A stretch of DNA of 64,000 nucleotides from Streptomyces diastatochromogenes. GTDB taxonomy: Bacteria; Actinomycetota; Actinomycetes; Streptomycetales; Streptomycetaceae. The stretch spans positions 744,001 through 808,000 of the forward strand of contig JAPTYK010000001.1 in assembly GCA_026913215.1 (NCBI GenBank), given 5' to 3'. Position 1 is the stretch's first letter. Each line of letters starts with the position of its first letter. The position numbers and the translations under genes are program-made. The notes under the pieces were generated by a model, which ran no database searches, was not told where the DNA came from, and saw only the letters and a program-made list of their open reading frames with translations. Below, in pieces: positions 16,785 through 25,973 of this stretch.

Positions 16785-16918
16785 AGAGGTACCCCGATTC
16801 GGGTCACGGAAAGAAATGGGAATCCCGGCTCGCACGGAAAGTGGGCGCCGCTGCGGCGAATGCGGGCACGGAAGGCCGGCATGCCGAAGGAGGGCGGCGG
16901 GCGAGCGGGGGAAGCCAC

Positions 16919-16991
16919 ACTGTAGGACACGATTCCCGGTTGACCCCCTCCAGACGAGAAATTAGGTCAACCGGGAATCGCGACCTACAGT
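16919..16991. promoter_or_regulatory. 73-bp interrupted palindrome between the two arms
   Basis: The inner arms CGATTCCCGGTTGACC (16930-16945) and its exact complement (16965-16980) are separated by 19 bases. Outer arms ACTGTAGG (16919-16926) and CCTACAGT (16984-16991) extend the symmetry after 3 unmatched bases. So 24 of 27 arm positions pair. It lies 135 bases before the methyltransferase start and about 230-300 bases before the mating genes, the only divergent point in the element. It may be a repressor operator or part of a transfer origin. Confidence 0.7.
16940..16968 (+). promoter_or_regulatory. Putative promoter of the mating operon
   Basis: TTGACC at 16940-16945, a 17-base spacer and TAGGTC at 16963-16968 match the principal sigma factor pattern (TTGACn / TAGrrT) of Streptomyces fairly well. 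The -35 box lies inside the left arm of the palindrome and the -10 box touches the right arm, so a protein bound to the arms would block RNA polymerase. Confidence 0.5.
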
Positions 16992-17288
16992 CTGACAACC
17001 GCCCGGCCCCATCCGCCGAACGGCTTTCCCTCCCCCTGCCCTTCTGGAGGCACAGCCTTGTCCTGACCTCTCACCGACGCCCCCCGAGGACGCCCGACCG
17101 GCGAGCGGCAACTCGCCCCGCGGCTACTCCTCCCAGGCTTTTCGATCACCTCATTCCGGCCCTCGCGCCCTTCTCACCTCGTACCAGCGCGGCCGGACTT
17201 CACCCGAAGGACCACTCGTGACACAGCCGTACCCTCCCCTGCCCCGAACACCGTATAGAGCCCTCGTCTCCTGCGGGGGCGCAGCGGA

Positions 17289-18413
17289 TTGAAGGGCATA
17301 GCCGCCGCTCTCGGCGTCGTCGTCCTCTCTCCGCTTCTCCTGGCCGGCGCCGCCGCCGCGACGGCTGCCGCCAGCAGCTCCGCTTCTCGTGCATCCCAGT
17401 GCGCCGTCGACAACACGGTCGACGCCGATGCCGTCGCCCAGCAGGTCGCCGCCATCCTCGGCGGCGCCGACGCCGCCCCCGGCATCCAGATCGAGGGCCT
17501 GGAGCTGCCCAGCGAGCAGATCCCGCACGCCAAGACGATCGTCGCCACCGGGGTCGCGATGAAGGTCCCCGAGCGCGGCCAGGTCGTCGCCCTCGCGACC
17601 GCGATCCAGGAATCCCGTCTGCGCAACCTCCGCTACGGAGACCGCGACAGCCTGGGCCTGTTCCAGCAGCGGCCCAGCCAGGGTTGGGGCACCCCGGAGG
17701 AGATCCTCGACCCCGTCCACGCCTCCACCCGCTTCTACGAGGGCCTCCTCAAAGTCGCGGGCTGGCAGCAGATGACGGTCACTCAGGCTGCCCAGGCCGT
17801 CCAGCGGTCGGGCTTCCCCGACGCGTACGCGCAGTGGGAGCCGCTCGCCCGCGCCCTGCAGGAGGCGATCGTCAAGACCCTCCCCGCCGGCGGAGGAGAC
17901 ACAGAGGCTCAGGGCGGCACGGCGGGCGGCGGCTGCCGACCCGGCGAGGACGGATCGCAGTGGGGCGAGATCCCCCAGGGCGCCGTCCCGGAGGACTACA
18001 AGATCCCCGCCGACGCCTCTGTGAAGGCCCGCACGGCGATCGAGTGGGCGATGCACCAGCTCGGCACCCTCTACCAGTGGGGCGGGACCTGCAAGGACGC
18101 TGATGGCCCCGACCCGATGGGCCGCTGCGACTGCAGCTCTCTGATGCGGCAGGCGTACGGGCAGGCCGGCGTCACCCTGACCCGCACCACGTACACCCAG
18201 GTCAAGGAGGGCGTCCCGGTCCCGGCGACCAGGCTCAAGCCGGGTGACCTGCTCTTCACCCGCGGCACCGCCGCCGTTCCCGAGCACGTCGGGATGTACA
18301 TGGGCGCAGGTCTCGTGATCAACGCCCCAAAGCCCGGGCGTCCGGTGCGGATCGAGAAGGTCGCCGACTGGCAGATCCTCGCCATCCGCCGCATCCCCGC
18401 CCTCAACTCCTAG
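17289..18413 (+). CDS. Secreted NlpC/P60 hydrolase with lysozyme-like domain
   Basis: A hydrophobic N-terminal segment (IAAALGVVVLSPLLLAG) anchors or exports the protein. Residues about 50-200 resemble a lytic transglycosylase (ALATAIQESRLRNL, GLFQQRPSQGWG). The C-terminal 140 residues are an NlpC/P60 peptidase: catalytic Cys in CDCSSLMRQAYG (near 278) and His in PEHVGMYMG (near 331). This VirB1-like enzyme would open peptidoglycan for the mating channel. TTG 17289 starts the open frame, but GTG 17218 has a much better AAGGA site and would join the same protein after a one-base change near 17260, so the true N-terminus may be 24 residues longer. Confidence 0.85.
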   Translation: MKGIAAALGVVVLSPLLLAGAAAATAAASSSASRASQCAVDNTVDADAVAQQVAAILGGADAAPGIQIEGLELPSEQIPHAKTIVATGVAMKVPERGQVVALATAIQESRLRNLRYGDRDSLGLFQQRPSQGWGTPEEILDPVHASTRFYEGLLKVAGWQQMTVTQAAQAVQRSGFPDAYAQWEPLARALQEAIVKTLPAGGGDTEAQGGTAGGGCRPGEDGSQWGEIPQGAVPEDYKIPADASVKARTAIEWAMHQLGTLYQWGGTCKDADGPDPMGRCDCSSLMRQAYGQAGVTLTRTTYTQVKEGVPVPATRLKPGDLLFTRGTAAVPEHVGMYMGAGLVINAPKPGRPVRIEKVADWQILAIRRIPALNS

Positions 18414-18538
18414 CGCTCCCCGCCCGCTTCACGGGCCACGGGCCGCTTCCCAGGCCGCCGCGCGCCACCCGCCACGCGCCTTCCCCTCTCCCTCTTTCCC
18501 GCTGGGCCATCTGGCCTGCGCCCGCAAGGAGTTCGACC

Positions 18539-18868
18539 ATCCCCACCCTCGCTTCCCTCCAGCAGTTCGCCGACCGCTTCACGTATCTGGCCTACGACCC
18601 CGGTGTCTCCCCGAAGGGCGGCTTCCTGCCGGGCCTGGACCTGTTGCGCAACGTCGTCAGCTCGCTCAACCTCGCCGCGATCATCGCCGTCGTCGGCGCC
18701 CTCGCCGTCTCCCTCGGCGTGTGGGCCTGGGGCCACCACACCGGCGGCCACCAGGCCGAGGCCAACGGGAAGAAGGGCGCCCTCGTTTCCGCAGGCGCCG
18801 CGCTTGGGCTCGGCGCGGCGAACGGCATCATCGCGTTCTTCTCCACGCTCGGCACCCAGGTCCGCTGA
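18539..18868 (+). CDS. Small membrane protein, VirB2/DUF6112-like, 109 aa
   Basis: Two hydrophobic helices (SLNLAAIIAVVGALAVSLGV and GALVSAGAALGLGAANGIIA) flank a short polar loop with GHHTGG. Size, topology and position right after the NlpC/P60 gene match the DUF6112-type, VirB2-like subunit of actinomycete conjugation clusters. AAGGAG at 18526-18531 is 7 bases before an ATC codon at 18539, from which the frame reads IPTLASLQQFADRFTYLAYD; no ATG, GTG or TTG lies at the right distance, so ATC seems to be the start. The alternative is TTG 18644, which would remove the conserved-looking N-terminus. Confidence 0.65.
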   Translation: MPTLASLQQFADRFTYLAYDPGVSPKGGFLPGLDLLRNVVSSLNLAAIIAVVGALAVSLGVWAWGHHTGGHQAEANGKKGALVSAGAALGLGAANGIIAFFSTLGTQVR

Positions 18869-19554
18869 TGGGCAAGCGTTCCCGCCCACGCGTCGGCGTC
18901 CTGACCTCGCACTGGTCCATCGGTCGGCGCGTCGCCGTCCTCGCCGCCGTCCTGGCCCTGCTGCTGGCCGGCGCCGGCCTCGCCGCCTACCTCACCACGA
19001 GCGGCGGCCGGGGCTCCGCCCCTCCGGCAAGCCGTCCGCCAGCGCTCCGGCCGCCCGTCCGGGCACGTCCGCACCCGCCTCGGGAACGGCGACGGGGTCG
19101 GTCTCCCCGCCGCCGAGGCTGTCCGATCCCTCGCCTACGGCCGCGCCGCGCCGTGATGCTCTGGTCCTACAACACCCGCGCCACCACCCGCGATCAGCAG
19201 CTCGCCGGCATGCACGCCTGGATGACGGCCGAACCCAAGTACACCGACTGGACCTCGATCCAGGCCCAGGTCCCCGACCCGCTGCTGTGGTCGCGCATGC
19301 GCGACCAGGCCCAGTACGCCACCGCGACCGTCTCCGCAGCGCACTTCCCTTCGGCTTTCAAGCAGGCCCTGGCCGAGGACCCGGCCGCTCTGACCGAGGC
19401 GTACATCTATGCCGTCACCGTCACCGGCAAGCAGGCCATCGCCTGGAAGGACGGCGGGGGCGGCGCCGAGGACCGCTCGGTCACCCTCGCCGTCCAGTGC
19501 CGGCCCAGCGCCGACTGCGCCCTGGTCGCCATCGCGCCGAACACCGCCCCCTGA
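18868..19554 (+). CDS. Membrane-anchored conjugation accessory protein
   Basis: The ATG shares its A with the TGA of the upstream gene. One transmembrane helix (VAVLAAVLALLLAGAGLAAY) near residues 22-42 is followed by a Ser/Pro/Ala linker and a globular C-terminal domain (MLWSYNTRATTRDQQLAGMH, TATVSAAHFPSAFKQALAED). The linker reads sensibly only in another frame (APAARPGTSAPASGTATGSV), so two compensating one-base shifts flank it, near 19020 and 19145. The fold cannot be named; topology fits a VirB8-like or TcpC-like anchored component facing the cell wall. Confidence 0.6.
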   Translation: MGKRSRPRVGVLTSHWSIGRRVAVLAAVLALLLAGAGLAAYLTTSGGRGSAPPASRPPALRPPVRARPHPPRERRRGRSPRRRGCPIPRLRPRRAVMLWSYNTRATTRDQQLAGMHAWMTAEPKYTDWTSIQAQVPDPLLWSRMRDQAQYATATVSAAHFPSAFKQALAEDPAALTEAYIYAVTVTGKQAIAWKDGGGGAEDRSVTLAVQCRPSADCALVAIAPNTAP

Positions 19555-19582
19555 CCCGCTGAACAGATAGGAGGAGTCCACC

Positions 19583-20936
19583 GTGGACTTCTGCGCTCTT
19601 CCGGTCGCGGGCCAGCTGTGCGACGCGGCCGACGCGATCGACTTCGCCTCCGACCCGGGCAAAGCGATCACCGAAGGCATCGGCAACTGGATCGCCAAAT
19701 CCTGCGGCGAACTCGCCGCCGCAGCAGCCGACCTGGCAGCCGAGGCCGTCAACACGACCACCAAGATCGACCTCGGCACCACTTGGTTCCGGGACAACTA
19801 CGAGATGCTGCTACCGATCGGGCTGACCCTCCTGGTCGCCACGTTCTGCGCCCAGCTCGTCCGGGCCGCGATGAAGCGCGACGGACAGGCCCTGGCGCAG
19901 GCGTTCACCGGCACCGTCGGCGGCGTGATCTTCAGCTTCGCGGCCATCGCCCTGACCACGATGGCGATCGAAGTCGTCGACGCCTTGTCCGACTCGCTGT
20001 TCGCGGCGGCCGGCACCCCGATCGAGGACGCCGTCCGCCGCATGGTGAAGGTCTCCCAGATCGCCGCCATCTCCCCGCTCGGCTGGCTGGTGGCCGCCCT
20101 CGCGGCCCTCGGCGCCGCCACCGGCGCGGTCCTCTACTGGTGCGTCATGATGGTGAGAAGGTCGGCGTCCTCGTGCTCGTGACGCTGGCCGTGTTCGCCG
20201 GGGCGGGCGGCGGATGGGAAGCAGCCCGCCGCTGGCGGCGCGGCTGGATCGAGGCGACCGCCACCCTGATCGTCTCCAAGCTCCTGATGACCGTGATCTT
20301 CCTCCTCGGCATCTCCGCCCTGGGCAAGACCGACGCGGACGGCGGGATCGCCGCGCTCGCCGACATCATGGCCGGCATCGTCATCATGCTGCTGGTCATG
20401 CTGTGCCCCTACGCCACCTTCAAGTTCGTGCACTGGGCAGCGGAGTCCACCGACGGCGAGACGCTGCACCGCTCCGGCGGCGCCGGAGCCCAGCTCGCCA
20501 AGCAGCATGCCGAGAACGCCACCCGCAAGGCGACAGCCGCGGCAGCGACCGCGGGAACCGGCGGTGCTGCCGCCGGAGCCGGGCTGCATCACCCCAGGGA
20601 CCGGCCTCGGGCTCCGGCGGGTTCCCCGGCGACATCGCCGCCAGTCCGTCCGGCAGCGGCGGCGGCACCGGAGCCTCGCCGGCCATGGACAAGGTCAAGA
20701 GCGGCCTGGACAAGTCGGTCCGCTCCATGCCGGTCAGCCCGGTGGCCCAGGACTCGGGCAACTCTGCCGGGAACAGCAACGCCTCCGGCGGCCCGGCCGC
20801 AGGTGCCACACCGCGCAGCACGCAGGACGCGCCGCCCCAGAGCACTGGTGCTGTCGGCGTCGGCGCCGCGCATGGCTCCGGGCCCGCGACGGGCGGCAGC
20901 CCGTTCACGACGCCGCCGTCCCCGACCGGTTCCTGA
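19583..20936 (+). CDS. VirB6/TrbL-like channel protein, two frameshifts
   Basis: GTG 19583 follows AGGAGG. The N-terminal 60 residues are soluble, then at least five hydrophobic helices follow (YEMLLPIGLTLLVATFCAQL, GVIFSFAAIALTTMAIEVVD, WLVAALAALGAATGAVLYWC, LLMTVIFLLGISAL, AGIVIMLLVMLCPYATFKFV). A soluble Gly/Ser-rich C-terminal tail ends at TGA 20934-20936. Frames change near 20150 and 20590. Polytopic core plus soluble tail is the layout of VirB6/TrbL inner-membrane channel proteins. Position between the anchored protein and the SCO6880-like gene supports this. Confidence 0.75.
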
Positions 20937-21024
20937 CACCCGATCCTGCCCCCGGCATCCGGGGCGGGACACCATCACCGTGTCCCGCCCGGGGCCGCCG
21001 CCCTCGCCGCCGAAAGCCCCTGCC

Positions 21025-22497
21025 TTGTCTGACCTCACGATCACCCCGCCGATGACGGTCAAGTTCCCGTCCAGGTCCCGGCGCGGGATCCTGCTCGGCC
21101 TCTCCTGCCCCAGCTCGTCCTGGCCTCCGCCGCGCTCGCCCTGCTCATGGTCACCGTCGTGACCACCGGCCTGCCCGGCGCCCTGATCCTCACCCCGTTG
21201 TGGGCAGCGGTCGCCGCCCTGGTCGCCGTCCGCCGCCGCGGCCGGTCTCTGATCGACTGGGCACCGATCGTCGCCCGGTACGCGCAGCGCCGCCGCACCG
21301 GGCAGACGCTGTGGCTCGCCCGTCCGGCCACCCGCCCGCGTGCCGAGGGCACACTGCATCTGCCGGGAACGGCCGCCTCGATCAGGGTGGTCACCCCGGC
21401 CGACGGGCAGGCCGCCGCCCTGCACGATCCGCACCAGCAGACCCTCACGGCCGTCGCCCGGGTCACCAGCCGGGCCTTCGCCCTGCTGGACCCCGCCACC
21501 CAGAACTCCCACGTGAGCGCGTGGGGTCGGGCACTGGCCGGGATCGCCCGCACCGGGCACGTCGCCACCGTCCAGGTCCTGGAGCGCACCGTCCCCGACT
21601 CCGGCGACACCCTCACCCGGCACTGGAACACCCACGGCCGGCCCGACGCCCAGCTCGCCGGCCAGGTGTACAGCGACCTCGTCGCCTCCGCCGGCCAGCC
21701 GCCGCCCCGCACGAGACCTACCTGGCGATCTCCCTCGATCTGAAGGCCGCCAAGCGGCTGATCAGCCAGGCCGGCGGCGGACTGCCCGGTGCCTTCACGG
21801 TGCTCGGCCAAGCCACCTCCTCCCTCACCCAGGCCGCCCGCAACGCCGGGCTGACCGTGAACGGCTGGCTGACCGCGCGAGAGATCGCCGCCGTCATCCG
21901 AACCGCCTACGACCCGATGGCCCTGGCCGGGCTGCAGCAGTGGTCGGACACCGGCCGCGCGGAAGCCGACCCCGCCGCCGCCGGGCCCGTCGTCCAGGTC
22001 GAGGAACACGACCGGCTCATCACCGACACCGCCCGCCACGCCACCTACTGGGTCGAGAACTGGCCCCGGACCGAGAGCCACGCCGGCTTCCTCCACCAGC
22101 TGCTCTTCACCGCCGGAGTCCGCAGGACCTTCTCCCTCCTCTACGTCCCCCAGGGCTTCGAGTCCGCGCTCCGCGACGTCCAGCGCACCAAGGCGACGAT
22201 CATCGCCGACGCCAACGAGCGCGCCCGCCGCGGGCAAGTCGACTCCGAGGCCGACGTCGTCGAGTACGGCGACGTCAAGGAACGCGAGCGGCAGCTGATC
22301 GCCGGGCACGCCGACGTCTCCATGACCGGGCTGCTCACCGTCTCCGCCGATACCGACCAGGCCCTGGATGCCGCCTGCGCCCAGATCGAGACCGCCGCCG
22401 TCACCGCGCAGGTCGACCTGCGCCGCCTTCTCTACCAGCAGCCCCAGGCGTTCGCCCTGGCCGCACTCCCCTCGCCCGCACCACCCAGGAGAAGTAG
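21025..22497 (+). CDS. SCO6880-like conjugation protein, three frameshifts
   Basis: TTG 21025 opens LSDLTITPPMTVKFPSRSRR, followed by two hydrophobic segments (ALALLMVTVVTTGLPGALIL, WAAVAALVAV). The remaining 380 residues match the SCO6880 family of actinomycete conjugation clusters: TVPDSGDTLTRHWNTHGRP, TYLAISLDLKAAKRLISQAG, GLTVNGWLTAREIAAVIRTA and LLRRLLYQQPQAFALA. The family is thought to work beside VirB4, perhaps as its membrane-bound N-terminal partner. Frames change near 21110, 21712 and 22460; the last gives the natural end LARTTQEK and TAG at 22495-22497. Confidence 0.75.
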
Positions 22498-22548
22498 GGC
22501 CCCGCCGCCTGACCCGATCCAGGCTCCCGCAGAAAGATCCTTCCGCTC

Positions 22549-22957
22549 TTGGCCATCACCACCGCGACCGACCCGACCGACGCCCACCCGTTCCTGAGGG
22601 CCGCGACGGCCGGCATCCGCCACCACGCCCGCGCCCTCGCCCCTGGAACACCGGCCGACCGCCGCCATCTGGACAACCTGCACGAGCACGTCACCCGCCT
22701 GCACCTGCTCATCGATCAGCTCGCCGACGCCGTACGACCCGAACACCCCACCGCCGGAAGGCACCTGGCCACCGCACACCTGCGGCTGTGGCAGGCCACC
22801 GCCAGCCTCCACGACGCCTTCCACACCCTGCCGGCCGCGCCCGCCTGCACCCCGACCGGCTCCCGGACGGCCCCTCGTCCTCACCATCTGCCAACGTCAC
22901 CTCGCCTCCGGCCACGCCGTCCGCCGCAAGACCACCCCGGCCGACCACGGCACCGCC
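22549..22957 (+). CDS. Small helical protein before VirB4, one frameshift
   Basis: TTG 22549 follows AGAAAGA. The first 100 residues are His/Leu-rich helices (HLDNLHEHVTRLHLLIDQLA, HLRLWQATASLHDAFHTLPA). A shift near 22850 gives the end PLVLTICQRHLASGHAVRR and TGA 22955-22957. It lies between the SCO6880-like and VirB4 genes. No known family; it may be a small cytoplasmic adaptor. Similar helical proteins occur at 34724 and 42854. Confidence 0.5.
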
Positions 22958-22989
22958 TGAACCACCCGCGCAGAATCGATCCGCCACCC

Positions 22990-24496
22990 ATGTCCCGACA
23001 CCGCCCCGGACGCCGGGCCCGCCGCGCCTCCGCCAGCCCCTGTTCACCCCGCACGGCAACGACCGCACCACCCGCCGCGCCGCCCGCAAGCAACTCGCCG
23101 AAGCCCGCGCCAAGGCCCACGCCGCAACCCTGGAAACCACCGGCACCACGGTGGCCGAAGCCGAGATGCCCGCGCCGCTCTACCCTCCCGCCGGACGCCC
23201 CGGCCCCGCCTCCGCCCGCGGCAACCGCCTACGCCTGCCCGCCCACCGCATGACCACCGCCACCGCGTCCGGCGCCTACCCTTCCTCGCCGAAGGCGGCC
23301 TCGGAGCCGAAGGCATCTACATCGGCCGCAACGTCCACGCCGAGGGAAGCTTCGTCTTCGACCCGTTCTCCCTGTACGGAAAGGTCGAGGGCTTCACCAA
23401 CCCGAACATCTTGCTCGCAGGGGTCATCGGGCAGGGCAAGAGCGCGCTCGCGAAGTCCTTCGCGCTCCGCTCGGTCGCCTTCGGCTACCGCGTCTATGTC
23501 CCCTGCGACCCGAAGGGCGAATGGACACCGGTCGCCGCCGCACTCGGCGGCACCTCCATCGCCCTCGGTCCCGGGCTGCCCGGACGCCTCAACCCCTCGA
23601 CGCCGCGCCCAGGCCCCATCCGTCCCGGAGGCGGACTGGGCGGGTGAGGTGCAAGCGCCGCCTGCTCTTGCTCGGCTCCCTCGCCCGCACCGTCCTCGGC
23701 CGCGACCTGCTCCCCATGGAGCACACCGCCCTCGACATCGCCCTCGACGGCGTCGTCCGAGCCGCGACCGCCGCCGGCCGGGCCCCGCTGCTGGGCGACA
23801 TCGCCCACACCCTCGCCCAGCCGCACCTCCTCGACGCCGCCGCCGGCACCGTCTCCGGCCACCTCGGGGACGCCGCCCGCGACCTCTCCCACGCCCTGCG
23901 CCGCCTCGTCCACGGCGACCTCGCCGGCATGTTCGACGCCCCTCCACAGTGGCCTTCGACCCGGCCAGCCCGATGCTCTCCATCGACTTGTCCCGGCTCG
24001 GCGGCTCCGGAGACGACACCGCCCTGGTGCTGGCCATGACCTGTGCCTCCGCGTGGATGGAGGCAGCGCTCACCGACCCCGACGGTGGCCGGCGGTGGAT
24101 CGTCTACGACGAGGCATGGAGATTGATGCGCCACCCCGGCCTACTGCAGCGCATGCAGGCCCAGTGGAAGCTGTCCGCGGCCTGGGCATCGCCAACTTGA
24201 TGGTCATCCACCGCCTCAGCGACCTGCTCACCGCGGGCGACGCCGGATCCCAGGGCCGGGCCCTTGCCGAAGGACTCCTGGCCGACTGCTCCACCCGCAT
24301 CATCTACCGCCAGGAAACCGACCAGATCCAGGCCGCCGCCACCCTCCTCGGCCTCACCGCCGTCGAGACCGGGGCCATCTCCCACCTCACCCGCGGACGC
24401 GGCCTGTGGCGCGTCGCCGGCCGGAGCTTCGTCGTCCAGCACCTCCTCCACCCCACCGAGAAGTCGCTCTTCGACACCGACTCCCGCATGCACTGA
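22990..24496 (+). CDS. VirB4-like conjugation ATPase, about seven frameshifts
   Basis: Pieces in all three frames assemble into the standard actinomycete VirB4-like protein: FTPHGNDRTTRRAARKQLAE near the start, AYPFLAEGG, Walker A GVIGQGKSALAKS (near 23418), YVPCDPKGEWTPVAAALGG, MEHTALDIALDGVVRAATAA, Walker B RWIVYDEAWRLM (near 24092), IANLMVIHRLSDLLTAGDAG and the end LFDTDSRMH. All catalytic motifs are intact, so the roughly seven one-base shifts (near 23035, 23280, 23600, 23640, 23945, 24187) look like sequence errors more than decay. It would energise the secretion channel at the inner membrane. ATG 22990 is the likely start although its binding site is weak. Confidence 0.8.
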
Positions 24497-24573
24497 AAGC
24501 GCGCCGAGTTCACTTCAACTGACCGACATCCCGCGTCCTGCCGCCGCCCTCCACCCTCACCTAGGAGCACTCC

Positions 24574-25413
24574 ATCGAGTTCCATCCCACCATCATGCTC
24601 TTCCCCGAGCTCGACGAGGACGACCTCAATGCCCTCGCCGACGACATCAAGGAAAACGGCCTGCTGCACCCCATCGTTCGCGACCGCAGCGGCCGGATCA
24701 TCGACGGACGCAACCGTCTAAAGGCATGCGAGATCGCAGACATCCAGCCCTCGTACACCACGTACGAGGGCGACGACCCCGACGGCTACGCCTTGTCCGC
24801 GAACATCCACCGCCGAAACCTCACCAAGGGCCAGCTCGCCATGATTACCGCCAAAGCCTGTCCACTGAATGGACAGAGCGGCCGTCCATCAAGTGGACAA
24901 AGCGAGCGTCCACTGAATGGACAGACTTCCCGTTCACTGAGCCGCCGGCTGGGAATCTCACGAGGCATCGTTGGCAATGCATACATCGTGCTCCAGCACG
25001 CGCCCGACCTCGTGGGGCCAGTGATCAGCGGCGCCACGGGGCTCAACGAGGCGTACGCCATCGCCCAGGAGAACAAGGCCAAAGCCAACTCCGCTGAGGC
25101 CCAGCTCGCCAAGCTCCGCGCCGAAGACCCTCAGCTCGCAAACCGTGTCGTGGAAGGTGAGCTCACCGTCCAGGGCGCATGGGCGGAGCGGAAGGCGCGC
25201 CTGGAAGAGGACCTGCGGCAGCGCCGAGTAGCCACCAACCTGCTCTGCGAGATTCTCCCCGCCCTCGCCCAGATACGCGGTAGTCGCACCTTCGACCAGT
25301 ACGACCCCGATCTCGCCCCGCCCGGCCGAGCCGTCACCCGCGAAGTAATCGAGCACGCCGCCACCGCACTGGCCGAAATGGCCACCATATGGAAGGACCG
25401 CGACCTCCCGTGA
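24574..25413 (+). CDS. ParB-like DNA-binding protein, 279 aa
   Basis: The N-terminal domain has the ParB/Srx pattern (LFPELDEDDLNALADDIKEN, GLLHPIVRDRSGRIIDGRNR, SANIHRRNLTKGQLAMI), followed by a helix-turn-helix (SLSRRLGISRGIVGNAYIVL) and a helical C-terminal half. AGGAG at 24563-24567 is 6 bases before ATC 24574; the first in-frame ATG (24595) has no binding site, so ATC appears to be the start. Between the ParB and HTH segments lies a three-fold 8-residue repeat encoded by palindromic 24-bp units. It could regulate transfer or partition the element. No ParA gene is next to it, which favours a regulatory role. Confidence 0.8.
   Translation: MEFHPTIMLFPELDEDDLNALADDIKENGLLHPIVRDRSGRIIDGRNRLKACEIADIQPSYTTYEGDDPDGYALSANIHRRNLTKGQLAMITAKACPLNGQSGRPSSGQSERPLNGQTSRSLSRRLGISRGIVGNAYIVLQHAPDLVGPVISGATGLNEAYAIAQENKAKANSAEAQLAKLRAEDPQLANRVVEGELTVQGAWAERKARLEEDLRQRRVATNLLCEILPALAQIRGSRTFDQYDPDLAPPGRAVTREVIEHAATALAEMATIWKDRDLP
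24860..24922 (+). repeat. Three 24-bp iteron-like palindromic repeats inside parB-like gene
   Basis: GTCCACTGAATGGAC, GTCCATCAAGTGGAC and GTCCACTGAATGGAC begin at 24860, 24884 and 24908, exactly 24 bases apart. Each has GTCCA and TGGAC arms around 5 bases. The 9-base spacers also match (AGAGCGGCC, AAAGCGAGC). A weaker fourth start (GTTCACTGAG) follows. Because 24 is a multiple of 3 the repeat also yields an 8-residue protein repeat (PLNGQSGR, PSSGQSER, PLNGQTSR). Confidence 0.85.
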
Positions 25414-25922
25414 AGAACTCCTCCGACCCCCAGCTGCGCAAGCTCGCCCTCGAAGCTGCCCAGCACGTCACCACCGACGTCGGCCGCATGCGCAAGGACG
25501 ACATCGTCGACGACCTGTGCGCCCGGATCCGCGAACGCGACGACCTGGAGGGCGCCGTCCTGAGGAAGGCCGCCCAGAGCCTGATGCGGGACCTCGGCGA
25601 GCGCCGCAGCCCGCGCCGTAACCGGCGGACCGGCGGCCTTTACCACCCCGAGAGCATCATCAAGCTCGGCAACGGAATCTGGGTGTGGATGAAGCACACG
25701 ACCCCGACGGACATGACGCAGTGGGGCCTGATCTCCTCCCGCAACACCGTCCGCAGCGTCACCGCCGACGCGGAAAAGCAGCAGTACATCCACGAACGCA
25801 CCGACGCCTTCCGCCTCAACCCCGGACTCTCCAGCCTCCACCCGCTGGAGGAGGCCGTCTTCCACTACCGGCAGGCCACCCTCGATGACGCCGACTGGGA
25901 GGCGGATCACGAGGACCTGTAG
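25410..25922 (+). CDS. Unidentified basic protein after the ParB-like gene, 170 aa
   Basis: GTG 25410 overlaps the upstream stop as GTGA, so it is coupled to the ParB-like gene. The N-terminal half (LRKLALEAAQHVTTDVGRMR, LCARIRERDDLEGAVLRKAA) is helical and basic with an RRSPRRNRRTGG patch that could touch nucleic acid. The C-terminal half has aromatic residues (GIWVWMKHTTPTDMTQWGLI) and an acidic end. Coupling suggests the two proteins work together. No family is recognised. Confidence 0.6.
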   Translation: MKNSSDPQLRKLALEAAQHVTTDVGRMRKDDIVDDLCARIRERDDLEGAVLRKAAQSLMRDLGERRSPRRNRRTGGLYHPESIIKLGNGIWVWMKHTTPTDMTQWGLISSRNTVRSVTADAEKQQYIHERTDAFRLNPGLSSLHPLEEAVFHYRQATLDDADWEADHEDL

Positions 25923-25973
25923 GCACCCCAGTCTCGTACCTCGACCGGCCATGCCCACCACATATCGGAGACC

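Noticed and set aside
20140..20170. Programmed ribosomal frameshifting in the VirB6-like gene
   Set aside because: No slippery heptamer with a downstream pseudoknot is seen, and so many other genes share one-base shifts that a common technical cause is more likely.
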